From the NCBI RefSeq assembly GCF_030272615.1, contig NC_081409.1, positions 530,258,291-530,322,290 of the forward strand: a DNA stretch of 64,000 nucleotides, given 5' to 3'. The stretch comes from Cryptomeria japonica. Lineage: Eukaryota; Streptophyta; Pinopsida; Cupressales; Cupressaceae. Below the pieces are notes generated by a model. That model was not told where the DNA came from. It ran no database searches and worked only from the letters and a program-made list of their open reading frames with translations. This document shows positions 44,733 to 56,187 of this stretch, one piece after another (the stretch's first letter is position 1; every line of letters begins with the position of its first letter). Made by a program: the position numbers and the translations under genes.

Positions 44733-45869
44733 TTCATTGACAAATGATAAAGATATGGATTGCAGACTAAGGAAAGCCTTATATGGATTGAAGCAAGCTC
44801 CTAGAGCTTGGTATGCTAGATTGGAAAAATATCTTTTGAAGCTTGGTTACACTAAAGGTAATGTTGACATCAACTTATATTTCAAAGTGAATAATGTAGA
44901 CATTTTGGTTATTGAAGTTTTTGTTGATGACATCATTTTTGGAGGAGAAGATGGATTGTCTAAAGACTTTTCTAACAAGATGCAGGAAGAATTTGAAATG
45001 TCTATGATTGGGGAGATAAAATTATTTTTAGGATTATAGATTTCACAGACTGATAAATGTATATTCTTATGTCAATCAAAGTACTTGAAGGAATTACTAA
45101 ATAAATTTGGTATGGAAAACTCTAAACTGGTAAGTACTCCTATGACTACAACTGATAAACTATCATTGAAGGATGATTCAACTCCTGTTAATCTGACAAG
45201 ATACAAGTCTATGATTGGAGGTTTACTCTTTTTGACACAAACAAGACATGATATAATGAATGCAGTATGTATTTTTTCAAGATTTCAAAGTAATCCTAGA
45301 GAAAATCATGAATCAGCAGTGAAAAGGATTTTCCGGTATTTACAAGGCACAACAAATCTTGGTTTATGGTATCCTAAAGATGAAAATTTTGATTTATGTG
45401 CATACACTGATGCTAATTGGGTAGGAGATGTAGATGGCAAATGAGCACCACCGGCGGGGCATTCTTTCTTGGTAGTAGATTGATTTCATGGTTGAGCAAG
45501 AAACAGAGTTGTACATCATTATCAACAACAAAATCAGAATATGTTGCAGTAGCAACTAATTGTACTGATGTATTATGGATTAAGAAAATGTTGAAGGACA
45601 TAAAGGTAAAATGCAAAGAACCCATAATCATCTATTGTGACAATTTAGTAGCAATTGATATATCTAAGAATCTGGTATTTCACTCTAAAACTAAACATGT
45701 TTCTATCAAATACAATTTTGTGAAAGAGAATGTTGAAGAAAAAGAAGTGAGATTGGTTTATGTGAATACTAAAGAGTAGATTGCAGACATCTTTACTAAG
45801 CCTTTGCCTAAGGAAACTTTTGAATATCTCAGAGAGCAACTTGGGGTCATACCCTCACTGGTAGAGACT
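44733..45869 (+). pseudogene. Copia B pol, part 2: RT palm and RNase H
   Basis: RT continues with LRKALYGLKQAPRAWY and the VDD box (44923-44931, VFVDDIIFGG), then KYLKELLNKFGMEN. One TAG is in the FLGL-ISQ region. RNase H follows (YTDANWVGD, then a 1-base frameshift near 45435; TTKSEYVAVA; IYCDNLVAIDISKN) and ends IADIFTKPLPKETFEYLREQLG. The VDD and RNase H acidic residues are preserved. Confidence 0.85.
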
Positions 45870-46232
45870 TAGACAGTTGATGATTGGCATCAAACCGATA
45901 GAATTTATAGAGAAACCTTTTTTCGGCTTTGATGGAGGAGAGCTACTTCTCAAGGGGATTAGTTGGTATTTGTAATTGGTTCTATGAACTGGTTTTATCT
46001 GGTATTTGTATTTCTTTGGCATTTGATGTCAAAGTGGGAGAGATATCTATGGAAAAACATTAAAACATTATTCTTTGGGGAGAGATTATTCAAAGGGGGA
46101 GAGATTGTTACTCTCTGCATTTGTAACTTTGATTTCTGGTATTTATCTATTCTAGAGAATGTTGGTTTTTGGTTTATTGGCATTTCTGCCTTGGCACTTA
46201 GATGGTTTTTCCATCTTGTGTTGCCATCAATG
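45870..46232 (+). other. 3' untranslated region of copia B
   Basis: Non-coding. It contains several G-rich purine blocks (aagggggagagatt near 46092, gtgggagagatat near 46034) that could act as extra plus-strand primers, as often seen in this type of element. Confidence 0.4.
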
Positions 46233-46245
46233 CCAAAGGGGAGAT
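46233..46245 (+). promoter_or_regulatory. Polypurine tract of copia B
   Basis: ccaaaggggagat directly before the 3' LTR start TGTTGGTACT. Confidence 0.85.
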
Positions 46246-47314
46246 TGTTGGTACTATGGATATGTTACATTGGTTTTGTCATTGATGTCAACACTTATCA
46301 ACACTTATCCTTCAGGAGATCTTTGGTTATGTTCACCGGCAAGTTCAGTGACTTATCCACAATCACTGGTATTTAGTTCACCGACAAGTTATATTGTTCA
46401 CTGGCACTAAGGATGACTTGTTATCATCTAGAGATCACTTGGTTATGTCGAAGACATGGTTTGGACACTTGGTTTTGATGATTTGGTTATTGGCCTAACC
46501 AGGTTGACATATTTATTGTTACCGGCAAATTGGTCTAGGTTATGGACCGACATGCGTTATCTATTCCAAATCAGCACAACACATTATGGAGATTATTTAA
46601 TCAATTAATATTATTGTTGAGCCAACATGATGCATCACATCTTGACTTGTTGTAATTGATTTTATTATAATACTCTGAGTGAGCCAACCTACACATTTGG
46701 TCTTAGTTTTTGGTATATATGTAAGATCTCATTTGTGAGATTAATGTATTTATGTAATATGGTATGGTAAGGTTGTGATATTCGGTATATGTGAATATAA
46801 GAAGAGCTACTCATGCAGACATCATTTAAAGATTCAAGGAAGGTTTGAAGGAGACAATCAGAGCTTAACTAGTACTGAATCCAGCATTGGAGATGCCACT
46901 TTGAGCAGTACATTATCATTGGACTTAATCATCCAATTGTAGTCAGTGAGACTCCCATTTTTGTGATTGAGCAGTGAGCTCTAGGCAACTGGCCTTTCTG
47001 CATGTGCAAACCCCATTTGTACACACATACTACCTACAGTAGTATCATGTGATTGTGGGTAAGGTTTCCCACCGTGGTTTTTCCCCTTACGGGGTTTCCA
47101 CGTACAAATCTTTTTGTTATGTATTGTGGATGTTGTTTCTCTTTCTATTTCATACATTAAGTTTCACTGGTATTGATATTAACTATTAATCTGCTTACTG
47201 ACATTAAGTCTAGTTTATCAATATTAAGTATCATGTTTGATTAAGTTATATTTGGGTTGAAATTAATAGACAATTGATTCAACCCCCCCTCTCAGTTGCC
47301 TTCAGGTCCTAACA
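46246..47314 (+). repeat. 3' LTR of copia B
   Basis: Starts TGTTGGTACTATGG, ends CCTAACA, followed by the target duplication ccctc. Direct repeat of 39781-40848. Confidence 0.9.
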
Positions 47315-47319
47315 CCCTC

Positions 47320-48210
47320 GAGGTTCTAAAGAAGTAGGATGGTGATCCATTGACAATAAATGTAGTTGAGGCAGTAGATATGAGCTGCTAAATCAGACTG
47401 ATAACCTTGCCAGAGAAATCCTGAACAACTTTTTTTAAGAAGCACCAATCCACCCTATCATAAGCTTTAGCAATGTCCAATTTCAGAAGAAAACCTTGAG
47501 ACTTCACCTCCAAAAGTGAATGAATGTTTTTCATGAATAGTGATGATGGAATCAAGAATCTATCTTCCTGGCATAAAGCCATTTTGTTCTGGAGAAATCA
47601 GAAGAGGAAGAATATTCAGCATCCTCGGTGTGAGGACCTTGGAGATACTTTTGTAGAAGGAGTTACACAAGTTGATAGGCCTAAAAGAATCTAAAGAATC
47701 ATCTCCCTGCTTCTTAGGAATGAGGACAATGAAAGTAGCATTCAATTCCTTCAGCAGGGATCTAGCTCCAAAAAATTATTTAACAACATTGGATGCATCT
47801 TCCCCCACCACCTCCCAAAAGTGCTAAAAGAAGAACATAAGAAAGCCATCTAGTCCTGGAGCTTTACTACCATCAAAAGAAAATAAAACACTCCTAATCT
47901 CCTCCTTAGAAGGAATGGAAACAATATTATGATTTTGGCTATTAGATAAGACTTTAGGTATGATATCAACCAACATATTTTGAGCCTTCGGTTCTAATAA
48001 AGTATCTTTCTTCAGAAGATCAACAAAGAACTCAACAACAACTCCACTTATTTCATACTCATTATCAATTCTTCTCCCATTCTTCACAAGGTGGCCTATT
48101 CTATTTTCAGCCCTATGTTTAAGGGTAGAGATGTGGAAGAATCTGGTATTTTTATCAACCTCCTTGTTTTGATATTGTAGAGAATCATTTTGGTGATCTA
48201 GTGATTGCAT
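47320..48210 (-). pseudogene. LINE ORF2, N-terminal remnant and RT fingers
   Basis: On the - strand: the pre-RT region (EVDKNTRFFHISTLKHRAEN; SFDGSKAPGLDGFLMFFF), then RT block ATFIVLIPKKQGDDSLDSFR and PINLCNSFYKSISKVL, GFMPGR, and after a frame change SQGFLLKLDIAKAYDRVDW, the classic LINE RT motif with the first catalytic Asp. It continues into 39775 once copia B is removed (SPSYFF.TSRG then LRQGDPISP). The end near 48215 is the 5' truncation point. Confidence 0.85.
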
Positions 48211-48215
48211 TTGAG

Positions 48216-49352
48216 GTTTTGGTCTCTTTATTTGGTGGTTGGCAGAGTTTGGTTTTTGATTCGATGAGCTCCGGTATGATCATATCTTGTGTTGCAGATT
48301 TGGGAGAATTTTTTTGATGTTCATGTGTATATTCATTTCAAGTGGTTCGTGGTATAGTGCTCTGAAAGATGTTTTTCTTATCCAAGTTGTAGCTATTGAG
48401 TGTTCTTGAACATCAACATGTTGATTGATGAAGATTTGCATAAGTGGTGTTGGTACAACTATTGTGGATGGTTCTAATGTGCTTGTTGGTGTTTCCTAAT
48501 CATGTCCTATTTGTCTTGGTGGTTTGTATTGATTATTGTGTGAGTTCTTGATGATCTTCATGGTCCGGTGGCATTCTTCATGTTATGTAGTATTCTTGGT
48601 GGTGTAACATGTTGTGGTTGTTCTTGGTGAGATTTTTAGTGATGATGTGTGTCTGAGGAGTTGATTTAGGTCCATCTATGATGTCTATGACATTATATTG
48701 GTTCGATGGTTGATTTATGTATCATGTAATGTAATTTTGTAATTAGGTGTTATGGGTTTGGTAGACCTTGTAGTCAAGGTTGATGATCTGTATAAATGGG
48801 TGTAATATTCATGTAATCTGGGTCATAGGTGTTGAGTCTGCATTATCAAAGAGTGGTGTATGTGCGAACAAGTGAATTCATATTTTGGTGTGGTGTGCTG
48901 AGTAGAGATTGGTGAAGAGAAGACATTTGAGCTTAACTAGAACTATCATCAGGCATTAGCAGATGCCATTTTTGCAGTTCACTTTTTTCAGATTGTAATC
49001 TGAATCTTTTTGTAAGGTAGTGAACCTTCCCTAAGGGTTGTAGCGTTTTGGGTCATTGTAATTTGAAAAGTGAGCTCTAGGAAGTGTTCCTAAATGCATG
49101 TGCATTCCCCATTTTAATATTTTCACATACTACTACATAGTATCATCTTATTGTGGGTAGGTTCCCACCATGTTTTTTCCCTTAACTGGGTTTTCCACGT
49201 CAAAAGTATTGGTATTATGTGTGTTGTTGTTCTTATTGTTATCTTTCTTTCTATTGTTATTGATCAGATCTAAGATTGTGATTAATTGATCTAATCCACT
49301 GAAAAATGATTCACTCCCCCCCTCTCAGTTTTCCTTCTTGTTGTTGCTAACA
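48216..49352 (+). repeat. 3' LTR of copia A, right piece
   Basis: Resumes with gttttggtctc and is colinear with 5' LTR positions from about 30010 to 31159, ending TTGCTAACA. It is followed by ttgtg and the host aRH/linker coding region. Confidence 0.85.
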
Positions 49353-49357
49353 TTGTG

Positions 49358-51150
49358 GCCTTCAAACAATTTGATGAGACACTAGTGGGTGTATCAGAAA
49401 TAGAAATAAAAACTAGGCCATCAGTACTAGATAATATAACAAGTTGGCAAGTTTTCAGAGATGATATTGATTTGTTAAACTTCTTACAATGCATTGATGG
49501 TTATGAATCTTAGATAATTGATTGTGACTCCTTAGCCCAAGTTGTAAATGATAAACAAATAGTCTTTGGGAATGAGGTTGTTTAGTTGAAAACTAATAAG
49601 ATTCCTAAGGGTTTGGTTGCATTAGAAAGGGTATTTGATGGAAATGACTAAAACCTTATGAAATCTTTTCCTTCTAAGAATGAGGAGTTAGAAGATATAA
49701 ACTTAGAAAATGACATCTCTCCAAGAAAAGTTTATATTATAAAGAGGATGAGTGCTAATATCAAATCTAAGGTTATAGAACTACTAAAGAAGTATAGGCA
49801 TTTTTTCCTTGGTCCTATGATGATTTAAAATCCTATACAGAAGATCTTTTCCAGCATGAGATCCCCTTGAAACTAGATTCCAAACCTTTTAGGAAAAATG
49901 AGAGACTCATAAACCCAACTTTAGCCCTTAAAATGTAAAATGAGCTCACTAAATTAAGGGATGGGGGAATTATAAAACCTATTAGATACTCAACTTGGAT
50001 CTCCAATTCAATCCATGTTAGGAAGAAGAATGGAAACATTAGACAATGTGTGGATTTTAGAAACTTGAACATCTCATAATTAAAAGATAACTATCCACTA
50101 TGTAACATGGAAGCTATGCTACAAAAGGTTACTGGCTGTGAGCTTCTATCCATGATGGATGGGTTTTTAGGTTATAATCAGGTCAAGGTGAAAGAATTAG
50201 AGCAATATAAGACTACATTCACCACCCCTTATGAAATCTATGTCTATGTTAGAATGCCATTTGGATTGAGAAATGCAGGAGAAACATTTCAAAGAAATAT
50301 GGATGTAGCATTTGTAGGATTAAATGATACTATTTTGGTTGTGTATCAAGATGACCTAACTACTTATTCCAAGAAGGTAGAAGACCACTCTCTACACTTG
50401 CAGATATTTTTTGACAGAGCCTTGGAATTTGGAATTTCTTTGTACCCAAAGAAATGTGCTTTTGGGGTGACTAAAGGAAAACTTCTTGGACATATAGTAT
50501 CAAAATATGGAGTAAGGATTGACCCTGAGAGAGTGGAAGATATAGACAAAATCCCCATTCCAATGATAGTTAAAGAAATTCAATCTTTCTTTGGGTAGAT
50601 CAACTTTGTAAGGAGATTCAATGTGAACTTTCCAGAGATTATCAAGCCTATTTCCAAGATGCTAAAGAATAATTCTATTGTAACATGGTATTATTAGGCA
50701 ATTCAGGCTTTTCATGAAATAAAAAGGGCAATCAAGGAGCCACCGGTTCTCATTTCTCTTGATTTTAGGAAGCCTTTTCAAAAAAAATTCTTTACCTCTT
50801 ATCATACAATTGTTGCTATCTTTCTCCAAAAGAATCCACAAGGGTATGAACAACACATTGCATTTTTCAATAAATCCTTACAAGCAACAAAACTAAAGTA
50901 TGATTTGGTAGAAAAGAAAGCTTATGCACTTGTCAAAGTTGTTAAGGTTTTTTTGCCTTATTTAGTAGGATCCCAAATTATTTCTTATGTCCCTAATGTT
51001 GTGATAAAATATGTCTTTGTCCAAATAGATGCAACTAGAAAAAGGTGTAGATGGATCAATAGAATCCAAGAATTTAATATTGATATTTAGATTACAAAGC
51101 TTGTCAGAGGGCAGGGCTTAGCCAAACTAATGACTACAAAAAAATTGTAG
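49358..51150 (+). pseudogene. Tat-like host: aRH end, linker, RT and RNase H
   Basis: After copia A the frame reads AFKQFDETLVGVSEIEIK and RPSVLDNITSWQ, a typical Tat aRH tail and linker. RT follows: LRDGGIIKPIRYSTWISN (about 49955-50010), CVDFRNLN (50047-50070), MPFGLRNAGETFQRNMD (50251-50301), and the catalytic box Y-Q-D-D at 50344-50355. Then KKCAFGVTKGKLLGHIVS and the RH segment (IAFFNKSLQATKLKYD; EKKAYALVKVV). Stops are TAG-rich (e.g. 50596-50598, 50695-50697). It ends with KLVRGQGLAKLM, the usual RH end; no integrase follows. Confidence 0.8.
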
Positions 51151-53280
51151 GCAATACAAGTTGTGTGTGTGAAAAGTGATAATCTGTAAGCTGTAAGGCA
51201 TAAACACTTCAATAAGTCATTGCATGCATGGTTAGACAAATATAGTCAATCAATATAAAAACCATAACAAATCGACCTATTGCCTCCTAAAAGATGCGAG
51301 TATAGACTTGTTCTCAGATTTATCTAAGCAATACAAGTGACTAGACTACACCAAGATGGAGGATTTAATCTATATGAGCATAAAATTAAGCGAAATGGAT
51401 GAAAGATTAAGAAAATTAAGCTAGATGGATGCAAGCAATGATTATAAAGATATATGATTCTAATCAAGCTAACATGATTAAACTAATATGCAAGAAAGAT
51501 AAGATGCAATAATCTCAATACACAATATTCTCAATGACTCTAGAGCAAAAATAACATAATAAAAAAAAAATCTCCAGGGTCTCCTGATTCAGAGATGAAA
51601 GACTGAATTTATAGAGAATCCAAAGAGACACCAACAATCAAGATTGATTAATGATGAGTGGTTGAGATTCCTCAAGAGAAAGCATAATCCAAGTGAATTG
51701 AAATGATTGGGTGCTTTAATTCAGTTTCAAAGGAGATTAAGATTGAGTTGATCTTGAGATAAATTCAATTAAAGCTCGATTTAATGCATTTGAATTATAA
51801 GTATGAGTTTGCATTGGAGATACAATCAATTTAAGTCATGCACTTGAGATAAAATTAGTTAATTTCATGCATATTTCTTTTAATTGCTCAATATTTTTAT
51901 TAGAAAAAGCCATTTTAATGCAACTGAATCCTTTTCCTCAAGATTTGCTTTGAGTTTAAATTTAGAGAAAATGATTTATTCAATTTAATTGATTTTCTTT
52001 CTTTTTTGAGATTTCTCAAGTTATCTAAAATTTAGAAAAATAAATATCTCAAGTTGATTTCTTTTCTCAATTTAATTCCTTTTTTGCAAATTAATTCCTT
52101 TTTTTCAAATTAATTCATTTTTGCAAATTAATTCCTTTTTTAAAATTAATTCCTCTTTGATGATTTAATGGCAAATTTATTTATTAATTAAATATGCTAG
52201 GATATTTAATTAAAATGATTTACTTGGAATGATTAGTTAATTAAATAAACATTTAATTAATTAGACTGATTTATTTGTCATGTGACATTGATGACTGGGG
52301 AATTAATTAATTAGATGCTCAAGATTGATTTAATTGTCTTTGGTTATGACCTTGGTGATGTAGTCGAGATTAGGGGCCCATGGTTTAGATGACCATTTTT
52401 AGGGTATTACATTTGCCCCTCTTTGAATTGATGTGCGAGCAACGCATTGATTTAAAGGATAGTTGATGTCAAATAGATATCAATTCTGAACTTGATGGAT
52501 CACAAACCAATGAAGAGCGAGATGTTCAACTTGGTTTAAAGCAATGAAACTGAACAAATTGATCAAACCAATACCAATCCTAAACTTGATTGAACTAGGA
52601 CCGATGAAGAGATAGATACTGATCTTGAACTTGATGGATCAAGAAGTGGGTACCGATCTAGAACTTGATTTAACTAGAATCAATTGAGTAAAGAGATTAT
52701 ATCGATTCCAAACTTGATTGAATAAGAACCGATTAGCGAAACAAAATGTCCAGCTTGATTTGATGTGATGAAATAGAACATCGATTTGAAGATTGATTCA
52801 GATGAGGACAATCACTGATATGCCCCTAGAGATTGTTTGTATTTGATATCGAAGAATATCAACTTGATATGATGCGATATAGTTAAGATGCCCCTAGTAA
52901 CAAGGTTTTAGTTGATTTGATTTGATTGATATTCAATTAATCTTTGATTGAAAAGATTTTCTGCTTGACTTTAGATGAAGATTTGAAAAATTTCTTGACT
53001 TTTCGATGATGTAATCACTGATAATGTTGATGTAATGAGTATGCCCCCTCGAGAATGATATTGAAATATAGCGAGATCACAGTGATTTTAGAGCTAATTA
53101 AGAAAATATTTGAGCGCAAAGTGATGTGAAGATTGACCTGAAGATGGAAGTACCAATTGGTTAACAATGTGAGAATTTGACTAGAAAATTGACATCAGAT
53201 TTAGATTTCAATCTCGATAATGGACTCAAGACGGTCAATTTAGCTAAGAGTACAAATTTTGTGTCAATCGGAGAAAGTTT
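51151..53280 (+). other. Non-coding, LTR/leader-like DNA with degenerate repeats
   Basis: No gene was found. 51156-52412 could be an LTR (TG start, end gggtattaca), but I found no second copy. 51880-52300 is built of attaattcctttttt-like and taattaaat-like repeats. 52480-52790 carries at least six degenerate copies of an (a)aacttgattgaact-type unit spaced roughly 45-75 bp. 53036-53050 has a C-rich spot. The region resembles the leader of a gypsy element. Confidence 0.4.
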
Positions 53281-53289
53281 GAAAATTAG

Positions 53290-53460
53290 GGTTTCGCCTA
53301 TATAAGGGGTTGAAGGTGTCATTTTCAATTCATTTTTACCTCTCAAAGTTCAAAATTTCAAAAACCTTCTCTAAAGAAAAATGCCAATTCTAGTTATAGA
53401 TCACCAATTCGAGCACCAAAGAAGCCACAACCAACCTCAAAAATATCCTCCAACGGTAAG
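53290..53460 (+). promoter_or_regulatory. TATA promoter, short first exon and splice donor
   Basis: The sequence cctatataagggg (about 53298-53310) is a good plant TATA box. About 80 bp later there is ATG 53382 (MPILVIDHQFEHQRSHNQP), and the short frame meets a strong donor consensus aacg-gtaagt at about 53454-53460. The next clear coding block is the PMD frame from about 54000. This looks like promoter, exon 1 and intron of the PMD gene, or an LTR promoter with a spliced leader. Inferred only. Confidence 0.4.
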
Positions 53461-54000
53461 TGACCGATCTTAAGTCTCCTGAATTCCAAATTTTGTGATT
53501 TTTGTTTAATTTTTTGTTCTTTACTTTATTTTAGTTCGTGCCTAGTCGTTTCATTGTATGGTCGGGTAGGGTTTATCGTACGAGTATCTGGTAATTATTT
53601 TTTTCTCGTATGGTCATATAGGATTTGTCATATGGTGTATACCCTTTAATCATACGAGCTTGTTCATCATAGACCTTTTAATTGTCTGGCATAGCATATT
53701 GTATCGTATGGGATAGTTTACTCGTATGGCTCATAATGTTTACTCGTATGATTTTTTGCCTTTTTGTGTTTCATTGTATGAGAAATAGTGGCTATGTTTG
53801 AGAGTCCAATCATAAATTTTTTATTTTTAATGTTGTAAATTTGAATTCTTTACCATTTTTGACACATTCTTAGCTCAAATTTGGTCGCGTACTAATGATT
53901 GTTTTGTTAAATTTTGTAAGTTTAGTTGCCGAATATTTAGTTTAGATGTACATATTTATCTACTATGAGATTAGTACAGGACTTGTCAGACACACAAAGA

Positions 54001-55686
54001 GGACACATTGGATTGTGTGAATTCGGCTACTTGCTTCAAATGCCTAATATCCATGTTAATCATAGTTTGTTGATTGCTTTAGTTGAGTGATTCGATAGTG
54101 AGAACAACACATTCCACCTACCGACTGGGGAGATGACCATCACTCCTGAGGAAATATACAAGATTTTGAGGATCCCTTTTGTTGGGGATAAGGCGGATTA
54201 CGATGCTGCTCCATGATAGGGTATTGAGGCACTTAGATGTATATTTCATGATGACACTATCTTGGATCATTCTATCACCTGGGATGATATGATGATTAGA
54301 TATGGTGCATAGTTCCCCCTTGCTTGTGTATTGGCTGGTATTATAGGTTGTTTTGTGATGCCAGATAGGGGACATTAGGGATTTTTGTATGGATGGGGCA
54401 GGATGTTAGAGATATTATTGTCTCATCCTATGAGATTAGGTTGGGGATCATGTTTACTAGCTCATATGTACCATGAGATGCATGAGATTGCCTATAAAGG
54501 GGCAAAGAGTATGCTTGTTGATGTATTAGTTGTGTAGATTTGGGCCTGGGACCACATCCCAATTTGTAGGTTGATTATAAATGATGCACGATAGGAGGGT
54601 CAACCAGTTGTTTATAGATATGTAGGATATATCACACAACCCCACCTAGGGAAGAATGACTACTAGAGGCAACAATTAGATGACATGATAGCAGTAGTCT
54701 GGAGACCGTACTAGGGTCTAGAGCAGTGGGATTACTGGAGGAGGTAGCAGAAGGATGTTTTCATGAATCAACCTCTTATTGGGAGATCCATAGTGATTAT
54801 TGAGCAATTTGCGGTTAGTCAAGTATTGAGACAGTATGGGAGACCACAGAGTATCTCTCAAGAGTTCATTGCATATGCATGATTCACCAATGAGGAGAGA
54901 TGAGAATGGGGGCCCAAACTATCATATTCCCTTGCTATGCAGGAGTTGGTAGGGATACAGCCACAGAGGTGGGGGTACTTGGAGGATGTTGCAGATGCGT
55001 GGGTAATTCCCTAGTTTAGAGATTGGTTTCAGAGACATCCATTCCCATGATTCATAGACCTGGGAGAGCATACACCTCAAATAGATGAGGATGACGATAG
55101 GCCAGTGCAATCTCAAAGAGATGTGGCACCTAGGAGGGGAGGAGGAGATCCAAGTATGAGAAGTAGCAGAGAACCCATCGCAGTATGACAATGTAGGCAA
55201 GGAGAGGGAGGGTCATTAGGAGAAGTTGGAAGGGATGAAGGCGGTGATAGAGGAGAAGAGGCCATGGTGGATGTAGAGATGGGTGAGGCAGTGGGCCTTG
55301 GCGGTGATGTTGCTCTGAGATATGTACGACAAAGGAGAGAGGAGAAAGGTGGTGGAGGTGAGGAGGGAGGAATAGGAGGTCAAACACCTATAGACATTAT
55401 TTGTGCCTTGAGGGGGAGGGGGAGGGGTTTGCAAACATAGATGGTAGTGATGTAGGAACATATAGCAAAGTGTGTCAGCTACTAGCATGAGGTTGTACAT
55501 CAGATGAGCAAGGTGACATATTACAGGGTATCTTATAGTACAGTGGTGCAAGTAGATAGGCGGGTAGTGCCTTATTCTTAGTATATGGCTCAATCTGAGG
55601 AAGCTAGGGCATCGAGATAGTATGATACCCCTGTACAACATCCACCACCTCCTCCTCTAGGCGATGAGGGAGAGGCAGGGAGTTAG
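54001..55686 (+). pseudogene. Plant mobile domain (PMD) protein, stop-riddled
   Basis: One + frame, without any frameshift from ATG 54040 to TAG 55684, encodes a PMD (aminotransferase-like plant mobile domain, PF10536 type). The start HSLLIALVE, then NTFHLPTGEMTITPEE (canonical 'ETHTFHLP.GEMTITLEDV'), then RLGWGSCLLAHMYHEMHE and IWAWDHIPI (canonical WGSA.LA.LYR and W.WERI). A Gly/Arg/Glu-rich tail follows. By my count 20 internal stops occur, 14 TAG, 6 TGA and no TAA, placed where Gln (CAG) or Arg (CGA) fit. PMD proteins exist as host silencing factors (MAIN/MAIL type) and as TE passengers. The surroundings favour a TE-carried copy. Confidence 0.75.
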
Positions 55687-55808
55687 ATTTTTAGATGTCT
55701 CGCAGATTTGGTAGCCCATTTTTGTAGTCGATATATTTCTTTCTCCAATAGACATTGTATATGACATTTTGAGATCATTTGTATCTTTTGTCATTGAGAT
55801 TTTTGATG

Positions 55809-55830
55809 ATATATATATATATATATATAT
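55809..55830. repeat. (AT)n microsatellite
   Basis: Eleven uninterrupted AT units. Confidence 0.9.
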
Positions 55831-56094
55831 GTAACTAACATATCTCATAGGAATTGTGATGTCCATACATAGGTACTCAGTTGTGTCAATGATGATGATT
55901 TGCAGTCGACCACTTAGCGAAGAAATGATGATTGTTTCAAATTCAAGCTCTCAATCAAAGGACAAAGAGAATAATATTATCATGCTGAAATCAATTGAAA
56001 TGCACAAAACTTAGTATGAATGCAACCTAAAAAATTAGTCACTAGAATTGTTTTGCTATTTATCATCATTGAGCATTTTACAATGTCGGAGATA

Positions 56095-56187
56095 GACATA
56101 AGCACCAAGGCATGAAGAGCTAGGATGTCCTGAATGTCATGTCCTTTTGATTTAGCAAGTGAACATAAGCACCAAGGCATGAAGAGC
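56095..56187. repeat. Short duplication with a 66-bp period
   Basis: gacataagcaccaaggcatg...agagc (56095-56120) recurs with one inserted base at 56161-56187. The sequence between is not repeated. Confidence 0.7.

Larger units (their letters stand above)
39781..47314 (+). mobile_element. Copia B: complete but defective Ty1/copia element
   Basis: LTRs 39781-40848 and 46246-47314 (1,068 and 1,069 bp), exact target duplication ccctc (39776-39780 and 47315-47319), primer site, gag, pol, polypurine tract. It sits in the LINE RT, whose frame joins across the duplication. A solo LTR interrupts its own RT at 43923-44727. It is less damaged than copia A, consistent with later insertion. Confidence 0.9.
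35555..48215 (-). mobile_element. LINE with an extra downstream ORF, split by copia B
   Basis: The element runs from 48215 down to 35555, about 5.1 kb after removing copia B (39781-47314). The target duplication is gttttgg. Coding content in order on the - strand: ORF2 (47320-48210 and 37503-39775) with RT, a zf-RVT-type Cys region and an RNase H, then a further ORF (35800-37460). The frame joins exactly across copia B. It is 5'-truncated before or within the early part of ORF2, so the endonuclease and ORF1 are absent. Its 3' end is shared with the short LINE at 3243-4133. Confidence 0.85.
29981..49352 (+). mobile_element. Copia A: Ty1/copia element with a split 3' LTR
   Basis: 5' LTR 29981-31159, tRNA-iMet primer site, gag, pol (protease, integrase, RT, RNase H in copia order), polypurine tract, then a 3' LTR in two pieces (35521-35554 and 48216-49352). 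A LINE plus its own insertions occupies 35555-48215. The flanking pentamers atatg and ttgtg match at 3 of 5, and removing the element rejoins the host aRH frame (..DNM AFKQF..). Every coding part has stops, so it is defective. Confidence 0.85.
13443..51150 (+). mobile_element. Old Tat-like Ty3/gypsy element, broken by three insertions
   Basis: Its parts in order are: primer site (13443), gag (13504-13832, 21612-21931, 26351-28473), protease (about 29100-29330), a Tat-type extra RNase H (29600-29980), linker, RT and RH (49358-51150). The reading frame of each part continues after removal of the inserted elements, and the flanking target duplications agree (tctta/actta; gatac/gatac; atatg/ttgtg). 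No integrase is visible after the RH. The position of the extra RNase H upstream of RT differs from the second Tat-like element in the window (58732-59406), where it follows RH. Confidence 0.75.

Noticed and set aside
54922-55641. Three - strand ORFs opposite the PMD region
   Set aside because: They are shadows in a GC-richer region; the + frame has PMD motifs over its whole length.
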